Source: NORP233 sp050186825 (GTDB taxonomy: Bacteria; Planctomycetota; J058). Taken from it: 64,000 bases of DNA. The DNA is taken from assembly GCA_050186825.1 (NCBI GenBank), contig JBFWYD010000017.1, positions 1-64,000 on the forward strand, written 5' to 3'. The notes below the pieces were generated by a model. That model did no database searches and was not told the origin of the DNA. It saw only the letters and a program-made list of their open reading frames with translations. Shown in pieces: positions 53,501 to 61,336 of this stretch; the stretch's first letter is position 1; each line of letters starts with the position of its first letter. Both the position numbers and the translations under genes were made by a program.

Positions 53501-54347
53501 TCGGCAGGCCGCTCAGGTCCCAGCGCACCAGCGGGGTGCGCCGTGGGGAGCTCTCGCTGCGCATGTCGGTGGTGTTGCCGTGGCTCGTGCCCGTCGAGTT
53601 GCTGTCGAGCCAGGTGTCGGTCGCGCCCGTGTAGCCGCCCTGGCCCTGGCGGAAGGTGACCGTGCCCCCTACGCCGGCGCCGCCGAAGCTCGGGAGCGTG
53701 TAGCTGACCTGGAGGCGCGGGCGCAGGGTGGCGTCGGCGTCGTCGCGCGAGCCGAAGTTCACGCCGTCGCTGCTGACGCCGAGCAGGATCACGCCGTTGT
53801 TCGTGCTGGGGTCGTCCGCCCACCTCTGGACCATGGCGACCCCGGCCGCGTTGAGCGTCACCTCCTGGAAGCCCGAGCTGCCGGGCAGGTTGCCGAGCAG
53901 GGTCGAGCCACGATCGGTCGCGCCGCCCGCGCCGCCGGACTGCCAGTTGACCGTGCCCGTCGAGCTCCAGGTCGCCCCGCTCTCGGTCCAGGGCTTGAGC
54001 AGCTCGTAGATCGGCGAGGCGGGGCCAGGGTCGTCGGGGTCGACGTAGAGCCGGATCCGGGCCTCGGTCACCACGCAGCCAGGCGGCACGAAGCCCGAGA
54101 TGTCCCAGCGGACCAGGCTCCAAGTCGCCCCGCCGCCGAGGTCGGAGGTGGTGACGCGCAGGCGCGGGATCTCGCCCAGGTTCAGGGTGGGCGTCTGCTG
54201 CTTGATGATCGTGTCCGCGGTGCCCTTGAAGCTCGGGGTCGGGAGCAGACCGTCCTGGAGCTGGACCGTGGTCGTCTGCGCGAGCGCGGGGCTCGCGAAC
54301 AGGAGCACGACCAGCCCAAGGATGCGCGCTGCCGGACCTCTGACCAC
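50595..54347 (-). CDS. Large exported protein with DNRLRE-type domains and a beta-propeller
   Basis: 1250 residues. Signal peptide MVRGPAARILGLVVLLFASP ending ALAQ. Residues ~25-195 and ~200-370 are two copies of a DNRLRE-like domain (LVRWDISGFVPPGCVVTEAR; LVRWDLSGLPTGVTVTDAEI; W-x-ES-ATW). A G8-like/beta-helix section (~385-600) follows, with GAWDAPATWSGGAVPGPDD. The second half has propeller-type units and a jelly-roll-like insert (~890-1060; FSQSFNGGSAG ... FDDVQIYTVD). It is therefore a secreted surface or matrix protein. No membrane anchor is seen at the C-terminus. The start is a GTG at 54347; an upstream TTG would lengthen the signal peptide by 13 residues. Confidence 0.82.
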   Translation of the reverse strand: MVRGPAARILGLVVLLFASPALAQTTTVQLQDGLLPTPSFKGTADTIIKQQTPTLNLGEIPRLRVTTSDLGGGATWSLVRWDISGFVPPGCVVTEARIRLYVDPDDPGPASPIYELLKPWTESGATWSSTGTVNWQSGGAGGATDRGSTLLGNLPGSSGFQEVTLNAAGVAMVQRWADDPSTNNGVILLGVSSDGVNFGSRDDADATLRPRLQVSYTLPSFGGAGVGGTVTFRQGQGGYTGATDTWLDSNSTGTSHGNTTDMRSESSPRRTPLVRWDLSGLPTGVTVTDAEIELTISNTGNHNPTIYQLDQAWTESATWLTSNGSNAWPGGVAGRGAESSYSTNMGTMPGSGTTVTATLNAAGRGVVQDWINGLAPNYGVMLRGNGGNDVRYRTSEHGTVSQRPQLTITYTVPGSGGTTRSAVADGAWDAPATWSGGAVPGPDDRAVIAGFAVTLSSGVSSTIKRLEVQSSGSLTVSNGTITVTDLTAVQAGSLLSLSGTGVVRGLGRTLAIAGGELRLAGGGALRLGALPCWVGGGSKLTASGGGTLSADVPATPMSVSLHGTLSLDGLTVTNPNAAGLQISRYATLSALRRCSFQGIAAGAGARLLSIEQDSLALNAPGNVFAAVGAGQFSARLVDTDASTGDDVALNLESRGAATNGAGAGPAFEQEVSGAAINWVHSAPDSTRGTGVGFAQVAYDLNTFAYYATYVAFQDVNGPGTPDRIHVFDPNGEGIDQGFWFEIPQSAGDLVGGFWWDQRGSSRVVWAVTTTGRVFRFTNPGAGAGAIAPDAGFPVTVTDGGAVVFSVPPLTADASLVYTAGTAGGSPRFFALDAATGALAWSAPIPPAPDNGLSDPITSHLGSESLGGVTRVYAGGGQILDPGSTIFSQSFNGGSAGTFSYLDDAFRGTSSPGQASGDYAAMGGVTGGRVRVSLGPLSTNMSGAWVSNFTVPTSSLVGVTFAYRLITNQNFEFDEHQQVLCSIDGVLQGSAPNDYVFQLIGDGNGGGDMDSGWRTATFRLPLGAGSHELRLGGFINKSTEAAETAQMLFDDVQIYTVDTTGRIFRINTQTRLVDLEDGTPTGPITGSVLPAYGLGLFAVDQNGALHGIDPTTMTPLSGWPVQTTTPLASDVWLDYWTGDVFFGSESGALFGYALSGAPLPGWPLANPFGAGAPVRESALFDSGLLWAVSSSGRFVAVDVSTATVLTTVPGLPDYRFGGGTGRVSQDSAARPTLVTSRGQYVVTDTRTDPTP

Positions 54348-54433
54348 GAACGCGACGATGGCGACCCCGCGCAGGCGTAGCAAGGGCCACAGGTGACCCG
54401 CGGCGCACGAATTCGCACGCCGAAGGGTCCGAT

Positions 54434-55207
54434 TTAGCTCTGGGTCGCCAGCGCCGCCAGGACGCTGTCCGCGGCCCGCTCGATGCCGCGCTGCCCGAGC
54501 GCCATGGTCTGGGCGGATCGCGTGAGCTCGACCAGGCGCCGGAGGTCGGTCGCGCGCGGCGCGCGGTGGAGATGCCGGGCCAGGTGAGCTGCGGCCTCGG
54601 CGGGCGCCAGGGCGCGCGGCTCGGCGTGCTCGTGTCGCTCGGCCTCGAGGAGCACGACCAGCGCCACGCGCGCGCAGCCAGGGGCCACGCGCGGGGCGAA
54701 GCGCACCCGCACCTGCCCGCCCGCGACGAAGGACAGCGCGCGGGCGAAGCCGCGGGCGCCGCGGTCCTCCAGGAACAGGTGCTCGTCGCCGAGGTAGGTC
54801 GCGCCGCGTCGGCAGAGCTCCCAGGCCAGCGAGCTCTTGCCGGCTCCGGACTCCCCGACCAGCGCCACCCCGCGCCCCTCCCACACCACCGCGGCCGCGT
54901 GCAAGGGCGTGGCCTCGGTGCGCGCGCAGAGCTCGGCGTAGACCGCGAGCTCGAGCGCGGCGAGCACGGTGCTCGGGTCGCGCGAGGCGAGGCGCGAGCG
55001 GCCCGAGACCACGAGGCGCGGGCGGCGGGGGCGGAACAGGGCGTCCAGGACCAGCGCGCTGCGGCGCGGGTGGCGGGGTAGCGCGCGCCAGCGCGCCGCC
55101 AGCCCGGCCAGGGCGACCGGGTCGTCGCTGCGGAGCGTGAAGGGGACGCCCGCGACCTCGCAGCGGAGCACGCGCGCCAGGCGAGCGAGCCGGGCCCGCC
55201 GGCGCAC
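54434..55207 (-). CDS. HPr-kinase-like P-loop protein
   Basis: 257 residues. The Walker A motif GESGAGKSS (118-126) is preceded by LHAAAVVWEGRGVAL, and GDEHLFLED stands where the second acidic motif is expected; this is the layout of HprK-related proteins found with PqqD-like chaperones in peptide-modification loci (HprK-rel groups). True HPr kinases phosphorylate HPr, but the partner here is unknown. The GTG start lies 2 nt after the stop of the Cys-rich small protein gene, so the two are co-transcribed. A longer frame upstream overlaps that gene and is rejected. The enzyme may phosphorylate the small protein or a linked metabolite (inference). Confidence 0.75.
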   Translation of the reverse strand: MRRRARLARLARVLRCEVAGVPFTLRSDDPVALAGLAARWRALPRHPRRSALVLDALFRPRRPRLVVSGRSRLASRDPSTVLAALELAVYAELCARTEATPLHAAAVVWEGRGVALVGESGAGKSSLAWELCRRGATYLGDEHLFLEDRGARGFARALSFVAGGQVRVRFAPRVAPGCARVALVVLLEAERHEHAEPRALAPAEAAAHLARHLHRAPRATDLRRLVELTRSAQTMALGQRGIERAADSVLAALATQS

Positions 55208-55209
55208 GC

Positions 55210-55455
55210 TCAGCCGCCGCCGGTCGGCGGGCAGGGCGCGACGAGCGGAGAGCAGCGCCCAGGTACGCAGGCGCGGAAGGGGTCGCACTGGTTCACGTAG
55301 GGCGGGCAGAGGCCCTGGCCGAAGGCCTGCTGGCCGAGGAAGAAGGAGGCCAGGACGGCCGGCGCGGCGTAGCCGCCGGCCAGGAGCAGGCGGCGGCGGA
55401 GCAGGTCCACTTCCTCGGGTGCAGGCTTCGGGTCGTCGCGGGTGGGGTCGCTCAC
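55210..55455 (-). CDS. Small Cys-rich protein with export-like segment; candidate modification substrate
   Basis: 81 residues. An acidic leader (DPTRDDPKPAPEEVDLL) precedes three Arg and a hydrophobic stretch (RRRLLLAGGYAAPAVLASFF, ending QAFG), resembling a Tat-like signal or membrane anchor. The last ~34 residues contain five Cys spaced C-x6-C-x5-C-x4-C-x6-C within Pro-rich sequence, ending PPTGGG. The GTG at 55455 lies 7 nt after TAGCAT, a promoter box of the kind seen before other leaderless genes here; an upstream in-frame start would cross that box. Encoded directly before the HprK-like gene and ~3 kb downstream of PqqD and radical SAM genes on the same strand. It may be a precursor or structural Cys-rich protein; no family recognised. 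Confidence 0.65.
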   Translation of the reverse strand: MSDPTRDDPKPAPEEVDLLRRRLLLAGGYAAPAVLASFFLGQQAFGQGLCPPYVNQCDPFRACVPGRCSPLVAPCPPTGGG

Positions 55456-55462
55456 GGGGGCG

Positions 55463-55468
55463 ATGCTA
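55463..55468 (-). promoter_or_regulatory. -10-like TAGCAT box of the Cys-rich protein gene
   Basis: TAGCAT, 7 nt before the GTG at 55455 on the minus strand. Confidence 0.45.
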
Positions 55469-55534
55469 GCACCGGCGCCGCGCGCCGCCGAGGGCGCGCT
55501 CACTCCGCTCGATCAGGCTCAACCGGCGACCGAT

Positions 55535-55690
55535 GCGGGAGCGAAGCTCCCGTGCCCGTGCCCGTGCCCGTGCCCAGGTGCCCGAACCTGGCGTCGCCAG
55601 GATCGAGCTCCGCCATCGGGCACGGGCACGCGTCCCTTCGAGCAAGCGGTTGGCGGACTCCGACCCCGACTCCGACTCCGTGCGAGGCCT
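55535..55690. repeat. Hexamer arrays and short hairpins between genes
   Basis: Contains GTGCCC units (about 55551-55574), the hairpins GGGAGC-gaa-GCTCCC (about 55537-55551) and CCTGGC-gtc-GCCAGG, a reverse GGGCAC pair near 55617, and GACTCC/GACCCC hexamers (55659-55680). The same parts occur in the cassettes at 7 kb and 32 kb. No gene. Confidence 0.75.
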
Positions 55691-55694
55691 CTGC

Positions 55695-57530
55695 TCAGGG
55701 GCGCTCGCGCAGGCTCAGCTCGCCGCGCACCTCGTAGCGCAGGCGGCCTCGCGGCGAGCCGAAGGAGTGCACGAGCGTCTCCACGCAGGAGGCCTCGCGT
55801 AGGCGACCGTCGGAGAAGACCCCCTTGCCCACGATGTGCCGCCCGCTGCTGCGGCCCTCCCAGCGCAGGGCGTCACCCTCGCGCTGCACCTCGAGCGCCA
55901 GGCGCAGATCGGCGGGCGTGGGGCCGACCTTGGAGATGCGCCGGATCCGGTCGATCAGGAAGCGCGCGTAGGAGCCGTCGAGCTCGAGGGTCCAGCGTTC
56001 GCCTCGTCCGTCGGGGAGGACCTCGAGCAGGCGGTTGAGCAGGGTCTGGAGCGCGACGTCGCTCTGGAAGATGTCGACCATGGCCTCGCCCTGCGGCTGG
56101 CCCTTGGCGCGCGCCTGGGTGAGCAGCTTGAGCTGCAGGTAGAAGGCGCCCTGCACCTGGCAGCGACCCGAGCCGAGCGCGAGGCGCAGGCGGAGCGGCG
56201 CGCCCACGACCTGCATCAGCAGGTGGCCGCGGTCGTGCTCGCGGGCGGAGTCGAAGGCGTCCTCGAGGGTGCGCGCGCGGCGGACGGCGCGGAAGCTCGC
56301 GAAGGTGGCCTGGAGCGCCGCGCTCTGCGAGGTCGTCTCGGCCACCGCCGCGTCGAGGCCCAGGGTGTAGTCCTGCCTGGTCTCGAGCAGGTCGCGCCCG
56401 TCGCTCGCGAACAGGTTGGCGGTGATCGCGATCCCGACCTGCCAGCGCAGCCCCTCTCCGGTCGCCAGCCGCCAGCGCAGCGGCGGCGCGCCTGGGCGCT
56501 CGGGCGGCGCCGCGGGCTCGCCCGCTACAGGGCTGCCTGCTGCCGCGGGGGTGGCCGCGGAGCTGCTGGGCGTGGGGCTGGCTGGGGGCGGAGAGGGGTC
56601 CGCGGGCGTCGGCGACGCGCCGCGCGCAGCCACCCACAGGAGCGCGGCGCCGACCAGGAGCGGGACCAGGACGAGCGCGGCGCGCCGCCCAGCCCGGGGC
56701 GCGCGCGCGGGTCGCGTCAGCCACGCCTCGAGCTCAGCGGCGAGGGCCTCGGCGGAGGCGGGGCGCTGCCCGGGGTCCTTCTCGAGGCAGCGCAGGCAGA
56801 GCCGCTCCAGCGCGGGATCGAGCCCCGGGCGGAGCTGGCCCGGCGGGCGCGGCGCCTGCTCCAGCACGCTCGCGATCACCGCCATGAGGTTGTCGCCCTC
56901 GAAGGGGGCCGCCCCGGTCAGCGACGCGTAGAGCGTGGCGCCGAGCGCGTAGACGTCGCTGCGCGGGTCGACGCCGCCGCGCTCGCTCCGCACCTGCTCG
57001 GGCGGCATGTAGACCGGCGTCCCGACGGTGTGCCCGGTGGCGGTCAGGCGCGTGGCCTCGGGGCCCGTGCCCTTGACCAGGCCGAAGTCCGCGAGCACCG
57101 CCCGCCCGTCGGCCGCGAGCAGGACGTTCTCCGGCTTCACGTCGCGGTGGAGCAGCTGGTGGCGGTGCGCGTGGGCCAGGGCGCGGGCGACCTCGAGCGC
57201 GACCTGCGCCGCCGCCCGCGGCTCGAGCGGGCCCGCGCGCTCGACGCGCTGGGCGAGGGTCTCGCCCTCGACCAGCTCCATGACCAGCCAGGGATGGGCG
57301 GCCTCGAGCCCCGCGTCGAGGACGCGCACGATCCCGGGGTGGCTCAGCCGGCCGAGCGCCAGCGCCTCGCGGCGGAAGCGCTCGCGCAGGCGTTCGTCCT
57401 CGACCCGGGCCAGGACCTTGATCGCGACCCGCCGCCCGCTGCGCGCGTCACGACCCGCGTAGACCGCGCCCATGCCCCCGCGCCCCAGCTCGGACTCCGC
57501 GACGTAGGGCCCGAGGGCAAAGCCGGACAT
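55695..57530 (-). CDS. Transmembrane Ser/Thr protein kinase with extracytoplasmic domain
   Basis: 611 residues. Kinase domain ~8-270: GRGGMGAVY, Lys in VAIKVL, HRDVKPEN, ADFGLVKG and MPPEQ (Ala of the APE motif replaced by Pro). A membrane helix (~286-303), a Pro/Ser/Thr/Ala linker and a C-terminal domain of ~270 residues follow. This domain opens with a G-E-G-L-R-W-Q-V-type strand and contains MVDIFQSDVALQTLLNRLLE and VLP, as does the kinase at 2922-4763; a DUF6263-type sensor is my best guess. The ATG lies 6 nt after TACGAC. It sits between the Cys-rich protein and PqqD genes but is separated from both by repeats. Confidence 0.88.
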   Translation of the reverse strand: MSGFALGPYVAESELGRGGMGAVYAGRDARSGRRVAIKVLARVEDERLRERFRREALALGRLSHPGIVRVLDAGLEAAHPWLVMELVEGETLAQRVERAGPLEPRAAAQVALEVARALAHAHRHQLLHRDVKPENVLLAADGRAVLADFGLVKGTGPEATRLTATGHTVGTPVYMPPEQVRSERGGVDPRSDVYALGATLYASLTGAAPFEGDNLMAVIASVLEQAPRPPGQLRPGLDPALERLCLRCLEKDPGQRPASAEALAAELEAWLTRPARAPRAGRRAALVLVPLLVGAALLWVAARGASPTPADPSPPPASPTPSSSAATPAAAGSPVAGEPAAPPERPGAPPLRWRLATGEGLRWQVGIAITANLFASDGRDLLETRQDYTLGLDAAVAETTSQSAALQATFASFRAVRRARTLEDAFDSAREHDRGHLLMQVVGAPLRLRLALGSGRCQVQGAFYLQLKLLTQARAKGQPQGEAMVDIFQSDVALQTLLNRLLEVLPDGRGERWTLELDGSYARFLIDRIRRISKVGPTPADLRLALEVQREGDALRWEGRSSGRHIVGKGVFSDGRLREASCVETLVHSFGSPRGRLRYEVRGELSLRERP

Positions 57531-58159
57531 GCCACCGTCGTAGCACCACGAGGCGGGTCCGCGCTCGTACTCGCGGGCGCCTCGGCCTGGGTCTCGGACT
57601 CGGACTCGGACGTCCCATGCCGTGAGGCGCGCGGCCCGCTGGATTCGCTGGCGTGCGGCGAACGCGGAGGGATCCGGAGCTGCGGGAACGGTTCTTTCAA
57701 CGCAAAGGCGCCAAGCCGCAGCGGCGCGAAGGGGTCGTGGGACTCCGAGGGCGGCAAAGGAACGAAGAACGCGAAGGTCGGATCTCGTGTCGCCTCGGTC
57801 GAGGTAAGGAGAGAGTCGCCAAGACGGGAAGAGCGCCAAGGTCGCCGATCCGAGTCGGACTCGGCCTCGGCCTCGGTCTCGGTCTCGGTCTCGAGGCCCG
57901 ACCCGCTCTCAGAGCCTCTGCTCTGAAGGACTTCTCGCAATCTTGCGATACGCCATCGCTCCAGGCATGGCAGCCGCGCCCCGGTGCCGGCTCTATTCTT
58001 CACTCCAGCCATGGCGAGTGCGCCAGGGCGGGCCAGCTCTATTCTTCACTGCGCGTTGGCGCTGAAGGTCCGGCGTCAGCTCCGAGACCGGGTGGACTCG
58101 CGATCACCCTCCGCCGTGCCGCAGCCCCGCTTGCTCGGAGCGACCCGCCCTCCGCCCAT
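57531..58159. repeat. Non-coding repeat region next to the PqqD gene
   Basis: No credible gene. 57590-57612 and 57850-57895 carry TCGGAC/TCGGTC hexamers. 57690-57840 holds CGCCAAG/CGCAAAG-type units in both orientations (AACGCAAAGGCGCCAAGCC; GAACGAAGAACGCGAAGG; CGCCAAGACGGGAAGAGCGC). 57915-58159 is the distal part, in reverse, of the repeat that also begins at 63557, including CTATTCTTCACT twice and CAATCTTGCGATACGCC. Confidence 0.75.
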
Positions 58160-58362
58160 TGAGCCGAGCAAGGAGGCCGAGCGTTCGCTGGCGCGGAGGT
58201 CGAGCTGCGCTCGACCACTCCGCTTGCGTCGACCTCCTGCCGCCCGGGCGCTGCGCGCCCGGTCGCCAGCAGGACGTTCACTCCCTGGCGCCCTCGCCCC
58301 AGCTCTCGCCCCCGCTGGCGCACGGCGCGGGGCGGGGCGCTCGGCATCCGCAGCTCGGCTCA
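58160..58362 (-). repeat. Stop-associated structured repeat, copy at the PqqD gene
   Basis: On the minus strand TGAGCCGAGC (58362-58353), whose first three bases are the PqqD stop codon, pairs with GCTCGGCTCA (58169-58160). An inner GCCGAGCG/CGCTCGGC stem and further GC-rich hairpins lie between them; this copy is longer than the one at 63557 because of an internal ~90-nt addition. Confidence 0.8.
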
Positions 58363-58626
58363 GCCCTCGAGGAAGCCCTCCTCGGACAGCCGCGCCAGGA
58401 GGGCCTCGACGTCACGCGCCGCGACCTCCGGCGCGATCCCCGCCGCCGCGGCCAGCGCGGCCGCGATCTGCGCTGGGCTGTGCGAGCCGTCGAGCAGCTG
58501 CCACACCGCGGCGCCCGCGGCGTTGAGGGCCAGGACCCGCCCGGCTTCCGCGGCGAGGAGCACCGCCTCGCCGGTCTCGGGGACCTCCTCGGTCTGGACC
58601 GAGTCGCGGCGCCGGGGCCCGCTCAC
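58360..58626 (-). CDS. PqqD-like peptide chaperone (RRE)
   Basis: 88 residues with the PqqD pattern: AVLLAAEAGRVLALNAAGAAVWQLLDG, then an I-A-x-A-L helix, then DVEALLARLSEEGFLEG. Such winged-helix proteins bind the leader of a precursor peptide and present it to a radical SAM enzyme. The GTG start overlaps the stop of the radical SAM gene (GTGA), the classic coupling. No precursor gene lies next to it; the nearest same-strand candidate is the Cys-rich ORF at 55210-55455. Its stop codon forms the first bases of a structured repeat. Confidence 0.8.
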   Translation of the reverse strand: MSGPRRRDSVQTEEVPETGEAVLLAAEAGRVLALNAAGAAVWQLLDGSHSPAQIAAALAAAAGIAPEVAARDVEALLARLSEEGFLEG

Positions 58627-59804
58627 GCGACCGCTCCGGCGGCGGCCGGGTGGCAGGGCTCGAGCAGGGCGCGGCCCAGCCGGCACTCGGCGCAGGCCAG
58701 GCCCGCCTCGAGGGCGGACAGGCTGGCGGCGACCTGGTCGCAGCGGCCCGTCACCCGGGCCGCGGGGCGCTCGAGCGCGGCCCGCAGGCCCCCCTCGGGG
58801 CCCACGCGGCCGAGGCGCAGGTCGCGCGAGAAGATGCAGGGCGTGACCCACCCGTCCGCGAGCACCGCGGCCTTGCCGCCGCGCACCGCGGCGTGCCCGG
58901 GGCTCCACGCCTCGATCGCCGCCGCCGCCGCCGCGGCTGGGGACGGGGCCATGGGGACGGGGCGCCCGGCGTAGCGACCGCGCCCCACGCCGCGCGCCAC
59001 GTCGATCCCGACCCGCTCCACGCCCAGCTCGCGCGCCAGGTCGGCGGCCGCGAGCGCGTGCGGCTCGTCGGCGGGCGTCACCGCGATCACGCCCGCGCGC
59101 ACCCGCGAGCCCCCGGCCAGGGCGCGCCGGATCGCGGCCACGGTCCGCGCGTGCGACCCGGGCAGCCGGGTGATCTCGTCGTGGCGCGCGGGGTCGCGCG
59201 CGTAGAGCGAGAAGGCGAAGGAGCACTCGGCCGCGCGCAGCGCGGCGTAGCGCCGCTCGTCGAGCAGGACCCCGTTGGTGTAGACCTCGACCTCGGGGAC
59301 CCCTAGCGCGCGCGCCTCGTGGGCCCCGTCCGCCACGTGCGGGCTGAGCAGCGCCTCGCCCCCTGTCAGCTGAACGACGCGGAAGCCGAGGGCCGCGGCC
59401 TCGACCAGGACGGCCGAGAGCGTCGCGCGCGGGAGCGCCTCGCTGCGCTCGGGCCCGGCGCCCACGTAGCAGTGGAGGCAGCGCTCGTTGCAGCGGGCGG
59501 TCAGCTCGACGAAGAGCTGGCCCCAGCCGCCGCGCCGGAGCGCGTGGGCGGGGGTGGCGGGCAGGGCCTCCTCCGCGAGCAGCGCCTCGAGGCCTGGCAC
59601 GAGCCGGCGCAGGGTCGCGAGCAGCGGCGAGGCGGGCGCGGGCGGCCCCCCCAGGTCCCCGCCCAGATGAATGCGCAGCAGCGCGGCGACCTCACCCTCG
59701 AAGCGAGCGGCTCGCTGCCCCTGTGCGTCGAGCAGCACGAGCGCGCCGCCCTCCTCGAGGAAGAGGTGCGACGAGCGCGGCAGGATCCAGCCCTCGGAGC
59801 TCAC
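58623..59804 (-). CDS. Radical SAM enzyme, SPASM-like, peptide-modifying type
   Basis: 393 residues. The 4Fe-4S SAM motif CNERCLHC (Cys105, 109, 112) starts the core after a ~95-residue N-terminal part whose LPRSSHLFLEEGGALVLLDA segment looks like a second PqqD/RRE domain. VQLTGGEALL matches the GGE SAM-binding motif. Cys in WVTPCIFSRD, VTGRCDQ, and LACAECRLGRALLEPC form a shortened SPASM-like cluster site. Typical members crosslink or epimerise residues in a precursor peptide or modify quinones and cofactors. The GTG start lies 6 nt after TAGACT, so it is probably leaderless; it is followed by PqqD with a 4-nt overlap. Confidence 0.85.
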   Translation of the reverse strand: MSSEGWILPRSSHLFLEEGGALVLLDAQGQRAARFEGEVAALLRIHLGGDLGGPPAPASPLLATLRRLVPGLEALLAEEALPATPAHALRRGGWGQLFVELTARCNERCLHCYVGAGPERSEALPRATLSAVLVEAAALGFRVVQLTGGEALLSPHVADGAHEARALGVPEVEVYTNGVLLDERRYAALRAAECSFAFSLYARDPARHDEITRLPGSHARTVAAIRRALAGGSRVRAGVIAVTPADEPHALAAADLARELGVERVGIDVARGVGRGRYAGRPVPMAPSPAAAAAAAIEAWSPGHAAVRGGKAAVLADGWVTPCIFSRDLRLGRVGPEGGLRAALERPAARVTGRCDQVAASLSALEAGLACAECRLGRALLEPCHPAAAGAVA

Positions 59805-59810
59805 GGCTCG

Positions 59811-59816
59811 AGTCTA
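59811..59816 (-). promoter_or_regulatory. -10-like TAGACT box of the radical SAM gene
   Basis: TAGACT, 6 nt before the GTG at 59804 on the minus strand. Confidence 0.45.
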
Positions 59817-59852
59817 GCGGCTACTGGACGCACTCGTAGAGCTTGGGCTTGG

Positions 59853-61268
59853 CTACTGCTTCTTGAAGATGATCCGGCTCTTGTCGCCCAGGTCGATCAC
59901 GATCTGGCTGACCGAGTCCTTCATCTGCATCAGCTGGCCGATCGCGCGCGCCCAGTCGTTGGCGGGCTCCGGGCCCTCCTCCTCGAAGGGCGAGATCGGA
60001 AGCGGCGGCGGGGGCGGCGGGGGCGGCGGCTCCAGCTTCTGGCTGGGCGGCGGGCCTCGCCGGATCGCGCCCGAGGGCGGGCCGGGGCGCGGCGGCGCGC
60101 CAGGGGGCGGCCCGGCGACCGGGCCGCGCGCCGTGGTCCGGCGACCGCCCACCGGCGGCGGACCCGAGGGCGGGCGACCGGTCGGATGGCCGCCAGTCGG
60201 GCGCCCACCAGGCAGCGGACCGCTGGGCGGGGGGCCGCCGGGACCGCCGGGCTGCGCGCCCGTGGGGCGGCGCACGCCCGAGCGGGTGTCGCGCCGAGCG
60301 GGCGGGGGCGGCGGGCGCCGCCGCTCCCCCGAGCCCATGTCGCTGGGCGGGGGCATGCGGTGCGCGTCGGTCGAGCGGTGCGTGCGGGTCGGCCGCTCGT
60401 AGGGGTCCGCGTCGGGCCCGATCCGCGGCTGGAAGTCCGTCGGGTCCTCCTCGACGGGCTCCAGCTTCTTCGTGCCGCGCAGCGACGCCCCGAAGATCAT
60501 GGCATCCGGATCGGGCCCGGCCTCGACCTCCTTCTTCTCGGGCTCGGGCGTGAGGCTGGTCTTGAGCAGCGCCTCGAGGCCCTTGAACTTCTTGGTCGCG
60601 CGGCTGGTGATCGCCTTGAGCCCGACCTCCTTCTCGAACACGTCGCGGTCGAGGTCCCAGCGCACGCCCCAGGCCTTCGCCGGCCGCGCCGCCAGGCGGT
60701 CGAGGGCGCCCGAGTCGAAGTTGGTGTTGTTGCAGTCGGCGTTGAAGAAGTTCGCCTGGTCGAGCTGCGCGCCCTGGAAGTTGGCCTTGGCGGCGTTGGC
60801 CGAGTCGAAGGAGGCGCGCCGCGCATCGCACTGCACGAACACCGCGCCGGTCAGCTTGGCCTCCTTGAAGTGCGCGCCGTCGAGCACCGCCTCGGAGAAG
60901 TCGGCGCGGGAGCAGTCGGACCCGTCCATGCGCGCGAGCGAGAGGTTGGCGCCCGTCAGGCTGGCGCGCTTGAGGCTCGCCTCGCGCAGGTCGCAGCGGG
61001 TCATGGTCGCGTTCGCCAGGCTCGCCCAGGACATGTCGACCTTGCCGAAGGTGCAGTCCGAGAGGTCCTGCCCGTCCAGCGTGATGCAGCGCAGGTCCTT
61101 CCCGTGGGGGACCTCACGCACGTAGATGAACTCCTTGAGGAGGTCGACGATCCCCCGCCCGCCGTTGTTGCGGGCGTCCTTGATCACCTTCTCCTTGAGC
61201 TCGCGGCCCTTGGGGGTCTCCCAGCGGAAGGCGAGGTCGTCGAGGCTGGCGCGGATGTCGTCTTGCAA
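59853..61268 (-). CDS. Pentapeptide-repeat protein with Pro/Gly-rich linker
   Basis: 471 residues. Residues ~55-180 form a pentapeptide-repeat region (DLREASLKRASLTGANLSLA; DFSEAVLDGAHFKEAKLTGA; AKANFQGAQLDQANFFNADC), expected to fold as a right-handed quadrilateral helix. A helical stretch follows (~190-250), then a ~170-residue Pro/Gly/Arg linker (PPPPPPPPP near its end), and a short C-terminal helix-strand domain (NDWARAIGQLMQMKDSVSQI). The start is a TTG at 61268 with CAGGGGA 3-8 nt upstream; no ATG or GTG fits, as the next upstream start crosses the divergent promoter. No signal peptide. Role unknown; likely a scaffold. Confidence 0.75.
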   Translation of the reverse strand: MQDDIRASLDDLAFRWETPKGRELKEKVIKDARNNGGRGIVDLLKEFIYVREVPHGKDLRCITLDGQDLSDCTFGKVDMSWASLANATMTRCDLREASLKRASLTGANLSLARMDGSDCSRADFSEAVLDGAHFKEAKLTGAVFVQCDARRASFDSANAAKANFQGAQLDQANFFNADCNNTNFDSGALDRLAARPAKAWGVRWDLDRDVFEKEVGLKAITSRATKKFKGLEALLKTSLTPEPEKKEVEAGPDPDAMIFGASLRGTKKLEPVEEDPTDFQPRIGPDADPYERPTRTHRSTDAHRMPPPSDMGSGERRRPPPPPARRDTRSGVRRPTGAQPGGPGGPPPSGPLPGGRPTGGHPTGRPPSGPPPVGGRRTTARGPVAGPPPGAPPRPGPPSGAIRRGPPPSQKLEPPPPPPPPPLPISPFEEEGPEPANDWARAIGQLMQMKDSVSQIVIDLGDKSRIIFKKQ

Positions 61269-61336
61269 TGTTCCCCTGCGTCTCGGCCGCGATGGTATGC
61301 GAGGGCCCGGAGAGGGCGCAACCCCAGCAACGCTGC

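Noticed and set aside
57531..58012. Frames of 100-200 codons around the hexamer arrays
   Set aside because: They exist on both strands because repeats lack stop codons; Ser/Arg/Glu bias, no start signals and no recognised domains.
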